A DNA stretch of 64,000 bases from JAAYAO01 sp051133435 (GCF_051133435.1 NZ_JBPGNY010000003.1:310001-374000), one strand, 5' to 3'. Positions 53,723 through 62,474 are shown, numbered from the stretch's first letter. A program made the numbers and translations. The notes: generated by a model from the letters alone, not told the origin.

Positions 53723-54697
53723 TCAGTGGGCGGGGGTGGGTGTTGCCGGTTCGGTCAGGCGCAGCCCGGGCTCGGTGAGTTCGCTGACCTGGATGCGGTC
53801 CTCCAGTTCGTGGAGCACCGGAAAGAGCGTGGTGGGGCAGGCGACCGCACTTGCCGCCCACAGGGAGGCGGTGGCGAGGGCTTGCTCCCCGATGCCGCCG
53901 CCGGCGATGAACCCGGCCAGCAGCGCGTCCCCGGCACCCACGGAGTTGACGAAGGGGACGTCGTGCGAGCGGGCAATCAACGTTGCGTCCCCGGTCACCA
54001 ACATCGAGCCGTCGGCACCCAGGCTGGCCAGGACGCCGCCGGCACCCAGGTCGCGGGCTGCCTGGGCGGCATCGCGCACCTCGCCGAGGGTGGTCAGTTC
54101 TCGTCCGGTCAGCTCGGCGAGTTCGTGGACGTTCGGCTTGATCAGATCCGGCTCGGCAGCCAAGGCTTCGGCCAGCGGGGCTCCGGACGAGTCGAGCACC
54201 ACCCGCAGTCCGGGTTCTGCCGTACGAGCGGCACGGATCAGCGTGGCGTAGGCATCGGTCGGCAATCCGGCCGGCAGCGAGCCACAGAAGGCCACGATGT
54301 CGGCCCCGCGCACGTTCTCGACCAAGGAATCGGTCACCCGGTCGAACTCGGCGGGGTCGATGGCGGCCCCCGGTTCGTTGATCTTGGTCGAATCGCCGGG
54401 GGTGATCAGGGTGATGTTGGTGCGGACATCCCGCTCGATCGCGACGATGGTGTGCGGCAACCCGCCGCGGGTCAGTTCGTCGGCCACGAAGGTTGCCGTG
54501 GCTCCCCCGGCCGGAAGCAGGGCCCGCACCGGAACACCGGCACGATGCAGTGCCCAAGCGACATTGACGCCCTTACCGCTGGCCTCACGCACCGAATCGG
54601 TGATCACGTTCACCGCGCCGAGTTGCCAGGAATCAACGGTGACCGTCCAGTCGATGGCCGGTGCCGGGGTAACAGTCACCACACCCGTGAGGTTCAT
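53723..54697 (-). CDS. fruK: 1-Phosphofructokinase
   Basis: Converts fructose-1-phosphate to fructose-1,6-bisphosphate. 324 residues of the PfkB family: start TVTPAPAIDWTVTV (usual TLNPAIDxT), substrate region REASGKGVNVAWAL, and the ATP/anion hole SVGAGDALLAGFIAG with catalytic Asp. The ATG at 54697 is preferred to an earlier GTG/ATG because it starts the first strand. First gene of fruK-fruA; its promoter faces that of the HAD gene and contains the operator candidate at 54744. Confidence 0.94.
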   Translation of the reverse strand: MNLTGVVTVTPAPAIDWTVTVDSWQLGAVNVITDSVREASGKGVNVAWALHRAGVPVRALLPAGGATATFVADELTRGGLPHTIVAIERDVRTNITLITPGDSTKINEPGAAIDPAEFDRVTDSLVENVRGADIVAFCGSLPAGLPTDAYATLIRAARTAEPGLRVVLDSSGAPLAEALAAEPDLIKPNVHELAELTGRELTTLGEVRDAAQAARDLGAGGVLASLGADGSMLVTGDATLIARSHDVPFVNSVGAGDALLAGFIAGGGIGEQALATASLWAASAVACPTTLFPVLHELEDRIQVSELTEPGLRLTEPATPTPAH

Positions 54698-54743
54698 CCT
54701 CGCTCCGTTCGCAACACAAACCAATTGTGATTACTTGTAGATT

Positions 54744-54759
54744 ATTGCGTATAGTTGCG
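54744..54759. promoter_or_regulatory. Candidate FruR operator 1 (fruK/HAD divergent promoter)
   Basis: ATTGCG-TATA-GTTGCG: two half-sites with starts 10 bp apart, inside the AT-rich divergent promoter (54698-54788). The same spaced direct repeat occurs, on the other strand, at 57197-57212 before the aldolase-fruR genes. Confidence 0.6.
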
Positions 54760-54788
54760 TTTCAGGCAAGCGTGCTACAAGGAGAACC

Positions 54789-55490
54789 ATGACCGGCTCG
54801 GAAACCAGGTGGCCCTCGGCGGTCCTCTTCGACATGGACGGCACCCTCGTCGACTCGGAGTTGACCTGGGAGCGGGCCGAGCAGGCTTACGCGGCACGCT
54901 TCGACGTGTCGTGGTCGGCCGCCGACGCCCGCGCGGTATTCGGCCGTCCGCTGACCGAAACCGTTGCCACCCTGCGGGCGCACGGAGTTCCCGTCCCGCC
55001 CGAGCAGGCCACCCGGGAGTTGATCGAACTCGTGGCGGAGATGCATTCCGCGGGCGTCGAGTGGCTGCCGGGAGCCCGGCCGCTGCTGACGGCACTGGCC
55101 GAGGCCGGGGTCAGGTGCGCGCTGGTGTCATCGAGTTACCGCAGCTTGATGGACCCGGTGCTCGCCGCGGCCGAGGAGTTCGTCCCCGGCTTGTTCGCCA
55201 CCTCGGTGGCCGGCGATGAAGTGGTGGACTGCAAACCTCATCCCGAGCCCTATTTGACCGCAGCCGACCACCTGGGAGTGCGCCCCGAGGAGTGTGTCGT
55301 GGTTGAGGATTCCCTGGGCGGCGCGCACAGCGCCCTGGCAGCGAAAATCCCGCTGCTGTTCGTCCCCAGTGCGACGGCCGATCTGCCCGAGGCCGAGGCC
55401 CTGGGTGCGTCCATTGCCCCCTCGCTGGAGTTGGTCGGACCGACCGAGCTCGCGCGGGTGGCAGCCGGGGAGAAGCTTCTGTTGCGCTGA
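54789..55490 (+). CDS. HAD-superfamily phosphatase/phosphomutase (beta-phosphoglucomutase-like)
   Basis: A 233-residue cytoplasmic HAD subfamily IA enzyme. Nucleophile Asp in LFDMDGTLVDSE, cap domain (20-90), Thr/Ser motif in ALVSSSYRS, Lys in CKPHPEPY, and the metal Asp in VVEDSLGGAHSAL. The DMDGTL(V/F)DSE beginning is shared by sugar phosphatases and beta-phosphoglucomutases. It sits inside the fructose cluster with ATG just downstream of the operator, so it probably acts on a sugar phosphate, perhaps to relieve fructose-1-phosphate accumulation. RBS: AAGGAG. Confidence 0.85.
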   Translation: MTGSETRWPSAVLFDMDGTLVDSELTWERAEQAYAARFDVSWSAADARAVFGRPLTETVATLRAHGVPVPPEQATRELIELVAEMHSAGVEWLPGARPLLTALAEAGVRCALVSSSYRSLMDPVLAAAEEFVPGLFATSVAGDEVVDCKPHPEPYLTAADHLGVRPEECVVVEDSLGGAHSALAAKIPLLFVPSATADLPEAEALGASIAPSLELVGPTELARVAAGEKLLLR

Positions 55491-55498
55491 TCGGCTCT

Positions 55499-56278
55499 TC
55501 AGGCGATCAGAACTTCGACGCCGACATCTTCCAGCCGCTGTCGCTGGTCGGCGCTGAGCCGGTCGGTGACCAACACATCGATATCGCGCAGTTCCGCGTG
55601 CTGCACGCCCTTGATCAGGCCGATCTTGGAATGGTCGGCCAGTAGTACGCGCCGTTGGGCGGCTGCGGCCATCCGCCGCTTCACCGCTGCCTCCTCGGTC
55701 GACGGCGTCGTCAGACCGCGCTCCAAGGAGATCCCGTTGGTGCCCAGGAAGGCGACGTCGACGTTCACCAGATCCAAGGTTCGGGTGACCGATTCACCGA
55801 CCGTGGCAACCGTCGTTCGCCGCAGCGTTCCGCCGAGCACTTCCACCGTGGCCGAGGGCAATCGCACCAACGACAACGCCAGGGGCAGCGCGTTGACATA
55901 GAAGCGCAGGGCGCAGTCCGACCCGATCAGTTCGGCCAACCGCGCGGTCGTGGTGCCGGCGTCCAGAATGACCGAACCGGAGTCGGGCAACAGCTCCAGG
56001 GCCCTTCTGGCGATTCGGTTCTTCTCATTCGAGAACTCGGTGCGGGAGGCGATGTCGGGCTCGAAGGAGATCGTCTCGGCCGGCACGGCGCCACCGTGTA
56101 CCCGGCGCAGCAGCCCTTGACCTTCGAGGGTGATCAGATCTTTGCGAACGGTTTCGGTGGTCACCCCCAGGGCGACCGCGGCGGTCGCGGCCTCGATGCG
56201 GCCCTGCTCGGCCAGCACTCGGATCAGTTCGGCCTGTCGCTCCGGCGCGTAGCGCACCGTGCGCGCCTGCCGGCTCAC
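55499..56278 (-). CDS. fruR: DeoR-family transcriptional regulator (FruR-like)
   Basis: 259 residues: N-terminal helix-turn-helix (residues about 10-60, ERQAELIRVLAEQGRI...TTETVRKDLITLEGQGLLRRVHGGA), then the DeoR C-terminal sugar-phosphate sensor with LDAGTTTARLAELI, LGGTLRRTT, FLGTNGISLERGLTTPS, LADHSKIG. Starts with GTG overlapping the aldolase stop (GTGA). DeoR proteins of fructose operons are usually relieved by fructose-1-phosphate. Given two copies of the GTTGCG direct repeat at this locus, it probably regulates both its own operon and fruKA. Confidence 0.9.
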   Translation of the reverse strand: MSRQARTVRYAPERQAELIRVLAEQGRIEAATAAVALGVTTETVRKDLITLEGQGLLRRVHGGAVPAETISFEPDIASRTEFSNEKNRIARRALELLPDSGSVILDAGTTTARLAELIGSDCALRFYVNALPLALSLVRLPSATVEVLGGTLRRTTVATVGESVTRTLDLVNVDVAFLGTNGISLERGLTTPSTEEAAVKRRMAAAAQRRVLLADHSKIGLIKGVQHAELRDIDVLVTDRLSADQRQRLEDVGVEVLIA

Positions 56279-57120
56279 CCCCCGGCCCCCGCATACCAGC
56301 GCAGCAGGCGTTCCACCTCGGGGCGCACGACGGCGTTGCCGGCGGCCAGGTACTTGCGCGGATCGACCACGTCCGGATGCTCGGCCAGGTAGTCACGCAC
56401 CGCGCCGGTGAACAAGACGTTGAGGTGGGTGGAGACATTGATCTTGGTCATGCCGGCTTCGATGGCCGCACGCATGCCCTCATCGCTGACCCCCGAGGAA
56501 CCGTGCAGGACGAGCGGAACCGGGACGGCAGCGGCGAGTTCGGCGATGCGTTCGACATCGAGAGTCGCCGAACGCTCGGTCATCGCATGAGACGACCCGA
56601 CCGCCACGGCCAACAGATCCACCCCGGTGGCCGCCACGAAACGTGCCGCATCGCCCGGGTCGGTGCGCACGCCGGGGGCATGGACGCCGTCCTTGCCACC
56701 CACTTCGCCGAGTTCGGCCTCGACCGTGACACCGCGGGCCCGGCAATGGGCGACGACATCGGCCGTGGTGGCCACGTTCTGCTCGTAGTCCAAGTGTGAA
56801 CCGTCGTACATCACCGAACTGAAACCCAGATCCACCGCTTCGTGCACGAGTCGCAGGTCATCGGCATGGTCGAGGTGCAGCACCACCGGCACCTCGGCGG
56901 TTTTCGCCACGGCCAAACTGGCTTGCGCGATGGGCGCCAGCCGGCCGCCGTGATAGCGGACGGCGTTCTGGCTGATCTGCAGGACGACCGGGCGGTCGGC
57001 GGCCGTGGCCGCGTCGACGAGCACCTCGGCGGTTTCCACCTGGACGACATTGAAGGCTCCGAGCCCGGTGCCCTCCGACTGACACGCGGCGGCGATCTCG
57101 GCGAGATTGGCCAGCGGCAT
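56275..57120 (-). CDS. Class II fructose/tagatose-bisphosphate aldolase
   Basis: Zn-dependent cleavage of fructose-1,6-bisphosphate to triose phosphates. 281 residues, the short class II form (FbaA/GatY/KbaY group). Metal and catalytic motifs: LHLDHADD, VMYDGSHLDYEQN, EAELGEVGGKDGV, HGSSGVSDE and KINVSTHL. A GatY-like tagatose specificity cannot be excluded, but the position in the fructose cluster favours fructose-1,6-bisphosphate. ATG 57120 has AGGTGG upstream. The next gene, fruR, is coupled by a 4-bp overlap. Confidence 0.92.
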   Translation of the reverse strand: MPLANLAEIAAACQSEGTGLGAFNVVQVETAEVLVDAATAADRPVVLQISQNAVRYHGGRLAPIAQASLAVAKTAEVPVVLHLDHADDLRLVHEAVDLGFSSVMYDGSHLDYEQNVATTADVVAHCRARGVTVEAELGEVGGKDGVHAPGVRTDPGDAARFVAATGVDLLAVAVGSSHAMTERSATLDVERIAELAAAVPVPLVLHGSSGVSDEGMRAAIEAGMTKINVSTHLNVLFTGAVRDYLAEHPDVVDPRKYLAAGNAVVRPEVERLLRWYAGAGG

Positions 57121-57187
57121 GGTTTCCACCTCTCGATTCGTCGAGCGCCGGGGCGGCGTGCGTCGCCGCACAACACCGGCTGCAGTT

Positions 57188-57212
57188 GGTTGCGATCGCA
57201 ACCTTTCGCAAC
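57188..57212. promoter_or_regulatory. Candidate FruR operator 2 (aldolase-fruR promoter)
   Basis: Contains CGCAAC at 57197 and again at 57207, i.e. GTTGCG-AAAG-GTTGCG on the minus strand, the same 10-bp spaced direct repeat as at 54744. It overlaps the perfect 16-bp palindrome GGTTGCGATCGCAACC (57188-57203). Confidence 0.6.
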
Positions 57213-57225
57213 ATGGTACTACCTT

Positions 57226-57251
57226 GCCGGCCCCGGGTCCCGGGGGCCGGC
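57226..57251 (-). terminator. Hairpin terminator after ligD
   Basis: GCCGGCCCC (57226-57234) pairs with GGGGCCGGC (57243-57251), 3 bp past the ligD stop codon on the minus strand. Confidence 0.75.
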
Positions 57252-57253
57252 CA

Positions 57254-59653
57254 TCACTCCTCGAGGACCACGTCCTCGGCTCGGATGTCGGGGCGCCAGC
57301 CGCGCCAGACCGTGTGCCGCAGGCGTCCGGCATCGGTCAACTCGCCGTATTCGACCTCACCGACCAGCAGTGGTTCGACCCAGTGCGCCTCCTTGGCATC
57401 GGCGGTCGGCACCCCATCGAGTTGGGGTTCGTCGCAGGTGATCGAGTCGAGTACCTCATGGGCCTCGGCCAGGGCTTTGGCGCTGAAACCGCTGCCGACC
57501 TTGCCCAGGTAGCGCAGCCCGTCCCGGTCGTTGACGGCCATCAGCAGGGAGCCGATCTCCCGTCCGCTACCGGCTTCACCGGGGTGCCAGCCGACGATGA
57601 TCACGTCCTGGCTGCGTCGATGCTTGATCTTCAGCCAGGTCTTCGCGCGTTTGCCGGGCTGGTAGACGCTGCTCGGACGCTTCGCCACGATCCCCTCCAA
57701 GCCGAGTTCCTTGCTGGTGGCCAGGGCGGTGTCCCGGTCGTCGGTGAAGGTGGTCGGGACGTGTACCTGGGAGCCGCCTTCCCCGAGCAGGTCGGTCAGC
57801 GCGGCGCGGCGGTCGAGATAGTGCTCGCGCACCAGGGAGCTGCCGTCCAGGTGCAACAGATCGAAGACCATGTAGTGGGCGGTGGCGGTGCCCGAGCCGT
57901 GGTTCTGCAGCAGTTCGAACCGGGATCGGCCCTGCTCGTCCAGGGCCACGATCTCGCCGTCGAGCACCACCGCGTGATCGTCCACCAGCTCGGTCAGCTC
58001 GGCGAGTTCGGGGTACTTGGCGGTGAGGTCCATACCGCGGCGGCTGCGCAGGGTGAGTTCACCGTCGGCCACCGAGGCGACCGCCCGGTAGCCGTCCCAT
58101 TTCACCTCGTAATGCCAGTCGTCGCCGCTGAGGTCGGTGATCTCGGCCGGGCTGGCCAGCATCGGCTCGATCACCGGCAGGTCGGCCGGTGGGGCGGCCT
58201 CCTCGTCCGGTTCGTCGGCCTTGGATTTCGACTCGGGTTCGGGTGCCGGCTCGGACTCCATCAGGTGGATCAGCCAGTTCTTCTCGTCCCCACCCATTTT
58301 GGTGTGAATCAGCGCGAAGGTGCGTGGTTCCCCGCCCAACCCGCCGTCGGGACGGCCGGTGAGGGTGGCGATCACTTCCTTGTCGTCGACCCACTTGTGC
58401 AGTCGGTAGGTTCCGGCATCCCAGATGCTGACGGTGCCGCCGCCGTATTCGCCCTTGGGGATCTCGCCCTCGAAGCTGCCGTATTCCAGTGGGTGATCCT
58501 CGGTTTGCACCGCCAGATGGTTCTTCTGCGGATCGGTCGGCGGCCCCTTCGGCACCGCCCAGGACGCCAACACCCCGTCATGTTCCAGCCGGAAGTCGTA
58601 GTGCAGCCGTCGGGCGTGGTGCTCCTGGATCACGAAGGAGTTACCCTCCCCCGGGGTCGGTGACGCGTCCGGAACCGGTTCGGGGGTGCGGGAGGCATCG
58701 CGCATCGACCGGTAGGTCTGCAGCCGGTCGGACTCGGTGACAGATTCGCTGTGGGCGGGCTCGGACCCGTCCAGCAGTACCGCCAGCGGATCCCCGACCT
58801 CGGCCAGCCGCTCGATCACCTGGTCGAGTTCCAGGTTCTCCAGATCGGAGCCCAGTTCCTCCCAACTGCGTGGCACCGCCACGGTGGGACGCAGCCGGCC
58901 GCGCAGGGAGTACGGCGCGATGGTGGTTTTCGAGGCATTGTTCTGGCTCCAGTCGAGCAGCACCTTGCCCGAGCGCAGGTCCTTCTTCATGTTGGAGACC
59001 ACCAGCTTCGGGTGCAGCGCCTCGAGCTGGCGGGCCAACTCGTGGGCGAGTTCGGAGACCTCGTCGGAGGTCAGCTCGCCGTCCAGACCGGCATAGAGGT
59101 GCAGCCCCTTGCTGCCGCTGGTGACCGGCACCGAGGCCGAGCCCATCCCGTCCAGCACCTCGCGGATCAGAAAGGCCACCTCGACACACTCGGCCAGGCC
59201 GACTCCCGGGCCGGGGTCGAGGTCGAGCACCAGCCGGTCGGGATTCTGCGCCTTCCCCTTCGCATTCACCCGCCACTGCGGGACGTGGATCTCCAGGGAC
59301 GCCAACTGCGCCAACCAAACCAGGGTGGCCGGCTCGTCGATCAACGGATAGGTGTTGTCGTCGGAGGCGTGCTTGATGGTGTGCGTGCGCACCCAGTCGG
59401 GGGTCGACTTCGGGTCCAGGTTCTTGTTGAAGAAGGCGTCCCCGGGTTTCTCGGCGGTGCCCACCCCGTCCACCCACCGTTTGCGGGTCGCCGGACGTCC
59501 GGCGGCATGCGGCACGAACCACTCCGCGACCGCGGCGTAGTAGGCGATCACGTCGCCCTTGGTGGTGCCGGTCTCGGGGTACATCACCTTGTCGAGGTTG
59601 GTGACCTTGATCGTCCGGTCCCCGATCCGCACGGTGTTGGGCGTGGCAGGCAT
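57254..59653 (-). CDS. ligD: ATP-dependent DNA ligase D (polymerase-phosphoesterase-ligase)
   Basis: End-processing ligase of bacterial non-homologous end joining, 799 residues, in the mycobacterial domain order. Polymerase/primase domain (about 1-290) with LDLDPGPGV metal motif and SGSKGLHLY; phosphoesterase domain (about 335-480) starting VIQEHHARRLHYDFRLEHDG; ligase domain (about 500-799) with adenylated Lys518 in YEVKWDGYR and motif IV/V LEGIVAKRPSS...WLKIK. An acidic linker (EPAPEPESKSKADEPDEE) separates the last two. ATG 59653 starts the domain; the frame stays open to 61009 but is antisense to the methyltransferase there. No ku gene is in this window. Confidence 0.95.
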   Translation of the reverse strand: MPATPNTVRIGDRTIKVTNLDKVMYPETGTTKGDVIAYYAAVAEWFVPHAAGRPATRKRWVDGVGTAEKPGDAFFNKNLDPKSTPDWVRTHTIKHASDDNTYPLIDEPATLVWLAQLASLEIHVPQWRVNAKGKAQNPDRLVLDLDPGPGVGLAECVEVAFLIREVLDGMGSASVPVTSGSKGLHLYAGLDGELTSDEVSELAHELARQLEALHPKLVVSNMKKDLRSGKVLLDWSQNNASKTTIAPYSLRGRLRPTVAVPRSWEELGSDLENLELDQVIERLAEVGDPLAVLLDGSEPAHSESVTESDRLQTYRSMRDASRTPEPVPDASPTPGEGNSFVIQEHHARRLHYDFRLEHDGVLASWAVPKGPPTDPQKNHLAVQTEDHPLEYGSFEGEIPKGEYGGGTVSIWDAGTYRLHKWVDDKEVIATLTGRPDGGLGGEPRTFALIHTKMGGDEKNWLIHLMESEPAPEPESKSKADEPDEEAAPPADLPVIEPMLASPAEITDLSGDDWHYEVKWDGYRAVASVADGELTLRSRRGMDLTAKYPELAELTELVDDHAVVLDGEIVALDEQGRSRFELLQNHGSGTATAHYMVFDLLHLDGSSLVREHYLDRRAALTDLLGEGGSQVHVPTTFTDDRDTALATSKELGLEGIVAKRPSSVYQPGKRAKTWLKIKHRRSQDVIIVGWHPGEAGSGREIGSLLMAVNDRDGLRYLGKVGSGFSAKALAEAHEVLDSITCDEPQLDGVPTADAKEAHWVEPLLVGEVEYGELTDAGRLRHTVWRGWRPDIRAEDVVLEE

Positions 59654-59722
59654 GTCACCAGTGTCGTCCCCGCGCCCGCTGCGCACCAGCATCGCCGCGG
59701 GTTCGGGTGCAACGATGACCCC

Positions 59723-61231
59723 ATGACCTTTGCCGAGCTCACCCAGCGATTCCGTGACGCCCTGCTGGCCGCCGAGTGGACCCCGGACGCCGTCCTGGAA
59801 CGGATCGGTGCGGCCGGCCAGGCCGGGCTGTGGCGCAATACGACGATCGCCACCGAGTACGCCCTGGCCGATGATGACGACCCCCAGGCCACCCTCGCCA
59901 GGCTCTGGTTGTTGCAGGAGGCCGTCGATCGTTCGCTGGTCGACGAGGCCCTGCCCGGGTTGGTGCCGGAACTGATCGATGGGGGCGTGCTGACCGACTG
60001 GGGCGGGCAGGTCGCGGCGGCGGTGGACGTCCGGCCCTATGGTTCGGACGACGATGGCGCGACCGGCTGGGTGGTTTCCGACCTCTCCCCCAGCCTGGAT
60101 CACCGCGGCAGCCCCACCAAACCCGATTACGTGCTCGGGGTCTCCCCGGCATCGACGACGCTGGCCCAGTTGACGGTGCGCCGGCCGGTGACCCGGGCGC
60201 TGGATCTGGGGACCGGCTGCGGGGTGCAGTCGCTGCACCTGGCCCGACACTGCGAGCAGGTCGTCGCCACCGACCTGAACCCCCGGGCCCTGGAACTGGC
60301 CCGCTGGACCTGGGGGCTGAGCGGGGCCGAGGTGGACGGCCGGCTGGGTGATTTGTACGAGCCGGTGGCCTCCGAACAGTTCGATCTGATCGCCACCAAC
60401 CCGCCGTTCGTGATGAGCCCGCCGGGCCCCGAGGCCGAACGGCTGACCTACCGGGAATCGGGGCTGACCGGGGATGGGCTGATGCACCGGGTGGTGGCCG
60501 AGGCCCTGCCCCGGCTGGCCCCGGGTGGCCGGTTGCAGGTGCTCGGCAACTGGGCCCATCTGCGGGACCGGGATTGGGCCGAGCGGTTGGCCGAATGGGT
60601 CGGCCCCGACTTCGACCTGCTGGTGCTGGAGCGCGAGGTGCTCGATCCTTACGAGTACATCGAGATGTGGCTGGCCGATGCCGGGCTGAACGGCCAGGAG
60701 GCCTGGGCGCCGCGCTACCGGGAATGGCTGAGCTACTTCGACACCCTGGGCGTCGAAGCGGTCGGGATGGGATGGCTCCAGGTTGTCCGCCCCGACAATG
60801 GACCGGCCGACAGTGGACGGGCCGGCGTCCAGCGGGTGGAGTCCTGGCCGCACCAGATCGTCCAGCCGGTGGGTGATGCCTTCGCCGCCGCCGGGGACGC
60901 CGCCGACCTGGACCTTTCGCCCGATCGGATGCTGGCGACCCACTGGGTGCTGGCCGAGGGAATCGATCAGGAGACCCTCGGTCGTCCCGGGGCGGCCGAC
61001 CCGGAACATGTCGTGCTGCGGTCACGACGCGGGTTCTGCCGGGCGATCGAGGTCGACACCGCCCTGGGGGCGATCCTGGGCGCCTGCGACGGCGACCTGC
61101 CTCTCGGGGTGCTCATCTCGGCGGTAGCCGAGGTGCTCGAGGCCGATGAGGAGGCCCTGCGCGACGAGGTGCTGGGCCGGTGGCCGGCCCTGGTGTTGGA
61201 CGGATTCTTGCTGCCCGGATCACACTCCTAG
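59723..61231 (+). CDS. N6-adenine/N5-glutamine-type SAM-dependent methyltransferase
   Basis: A 502-residue class I methyltransferase found in actinobacteria. N-terminal helical domain (1-110), then a beta element, then the SAM-binding motif LDLGTGCGVQSLHLA (about 150-165), and the catalytic NPPF in ATNPPFVMSPPG. A C-terminal part (370-502) with winged-helix-like helices is characteristic of this subgroup. NPPF indicates methylation of a planar amide or amine (Gln, adenine or guanine); relatives include PrmC and RlmG-type proteins, so rRNA or protein targets are possible. Substrate not assignable. Divergent from ligD, 69 bp apart. Confidence 0.85.
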   Translation: MTFAELTQRFRDALLAAEWTPDAVLERIGAAGQAGLWRNTTIATEYALADDDDPQATLARLWLLQEAVDRSLVDEALPGLVPELIDGGVLTDWGGQVAAAVDVRPYGSDDDGATGWVVSDLSPSLDHRGSPTKPDYVLGVSPASTTLAQLTVRRPVTRALDLGTGCGVQSLHLARHCEQVVATDLNPRALELARWTWGLSGAEVDGRLGDLYEPVASEQFDLIATNPPFVMSPPGPEAERLTYRESGLTGDGLMHRVVAEALPRLAPGGRLQVLGNWAHLRDRDWAERLAEWVGPDFDLLVLEREVLDPYEYIEMWLADAGLNGQEAWAPRYREWLSYFDTLGVEAVGMGWLQVVRPDNGPADSGRAGVQRVESWPHQIVQPVGDAFAAAGDAADLDLSPDRMLATHWVLAEGIDQETLGRPGAADPEHVVLRSRRGFCRAIEVDTALGAILGACDGDLPLGVLISAVAEVLEADEEALRDEVLGRWPALVLDGFLLPGSHS

Positions 61232-61319
61232 CCGCGGGCGGCCAGCACATCCGCCCAGCGGAAGCATCCCTTGCCCGGGCGGAAAGCGGCCTCCTAGCTT
61301 CGGCATCCAGGAGGTCATC

Positions 61320-62297
61320 ATGGATGCCGGTTGGAAGCACCGTTACGCCACCATCAACCAGATTCACACCCACTGGGTGGAGCAGGGCGAGGGGCCCCTG
61401 GTCGTGCTCTTGCACGGGTTCCCGCACACCTATTACTCGTGGCGTCACCAGATCGGGCCGATCGCCGCAGCCGGCTACCGGGTGGTGGCCCCCGACCTGC
61501 GCGGGATGGGGCGCACCGAGGCTCCCGAAGACCTGTCCGCCTATCACGTGGCCGACCGGGTCAACGATGTGCTCGGCCTGCTCGACCACTACGGCGAGCA
61601 ACAGGCGATCTACATCGGCCTGGACTTCGGGGTGATGACCGCCTACGACATCGCCCACCTGCACCCGGACCGGGTGCGCGGCATCATCGGCCTGGAGAAT
61701 CCCTTCTTCAACGGCGGCACCGAACCCCCGTTGACCGCCTATGCCCGGATGGCAGCCCGGCATTTCCTGCACATCCACTACTTCGTCGATCAGTACGAGA
61801 CCGCGGTCGCCGATATGGGTGAGCGCACCCGTGAGTTCTTCACCAAAGTGCTGTGGGCGCTGTCGGGTGAGGGCGATTACCACGCGGTCTTCAAGCATCC
61901 GCCGGGTACGCACTACATCGATGCCCTGCCCGAGGCCCCGCCGCTGCCGTGGCCGTGGCTGAGTGAGGCCGACCTGGAGCACTATGTGGCCGATTACTCG
62001 GCCTCGGGCTTCGCCGGGCCGCTGAACTGGTACCGATCGATGGACCTGGTGTGGCAAGACCGAGCACCCTATGCCGATGAGGCCGCCGACGTGCCCTTCT
62101 ACTTCATCGGCTCGGAGAACGACATCGACCTGGACACCTTCCACGGCGATGAGCCCTTGCAGAAGCTGCGTGACCATTGGAGCGACCTGCGCAAGGTCAC
62201 CATGATCGACGCCGCCGGCCACCTGATGCAGCAGGAGAGCCCCGAGGAGGTCACCACCGCCATCCTCGACAACCTGGCCGACCTCGCCGGAAGCTGA
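61320..62297 (+). CDS. Epoxide hydrolase-like alpha/beta hydrolase
   Basis: 325 residues. Conserved oxyanion motif LLHGFPHTYYSWRHQI (HGFP), DLRGMGRTEAP, nucleophile Asp102 in YIGLDFGVMTAYD (G-x-D-x-G), and a late AAGHLMQQE with the catalytic His. Asp in the elbow is characteristic of epoxide hydrolases, haloalkane and fluoroacetate dehalogenases. The family cap has Tyr candidates for epoxide activation. ATG 61320 has a strong AGGAGG 5 bp upstream. No pathway neighbours, so the natural substrate is unknown. Confidence 0.88.
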   Translation: MDAGWKHRYATINQIHTHWVEQGEGPLVVLLHGFPHTYYSWRHQIGPIAAAGYRVVAPDLRGMGRTEAPEDLSAYHVADRVNDVLGLLDHYGEQQAIYIGLDFGVMTAYDIAHLHPDRVRGIIGLENPFFNGGTEPPLTAYARMAARHFLHIHYFVDQYETAVADMGERTREFFTKVLWALSGEGDYHAVFKHPPGTHYIDALPEAPPLPWPWLSEADLEHYVADYSASGFAGPLNWYRSMDLVWQDRAPYADEAADVPFYFIGSENDIDLDTFHGDEPLQKLRDHWSDLRKVTMIDAAGHLMQQESPEEVTTAILDNLADLAGS

Positions 62298-62340
62298 GCG
62301 GGCCGGTGCCGGGCGTTTCACTCACCGGCCACCCCCTCTC

Positions 62341-62418
62341 GCTGCTGCAACCTGCCTGATTTCGGGCCACCGAGCCCGAATACAGCTTCGCGACCCGAAA
62401 TCAGGCGAGTTGCAGCAG
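62341..62418. repeat. Palindromic intergenic repeat, family B, copy 3
   Basis: GCTGCTGCAACCTGCCTGAT... pairs with ...ATCAGGCGAGTTGCAGCAG over about 25 bp with two mismatches. Length and termini equal copies 1 and 2, but the central part has diverged; the TGTGTC prefix is absent. Confidence 0.82.
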
Positions 62419-62474
62419 GACCCCGGCGCAAACAACAGGGTTTGGGGACCGCGCATCGTCGACCTCCGGGCTCG

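Noticed and set aside
57254..61009. A single 1251-residue open frame on the minus strand
   Set aside because: Only the part up to 59653 has recognisable domains (LigD). The rest is antisense to a methyltransferase with clear SAM and NPPF motifs and reflects high-GC frame bias.
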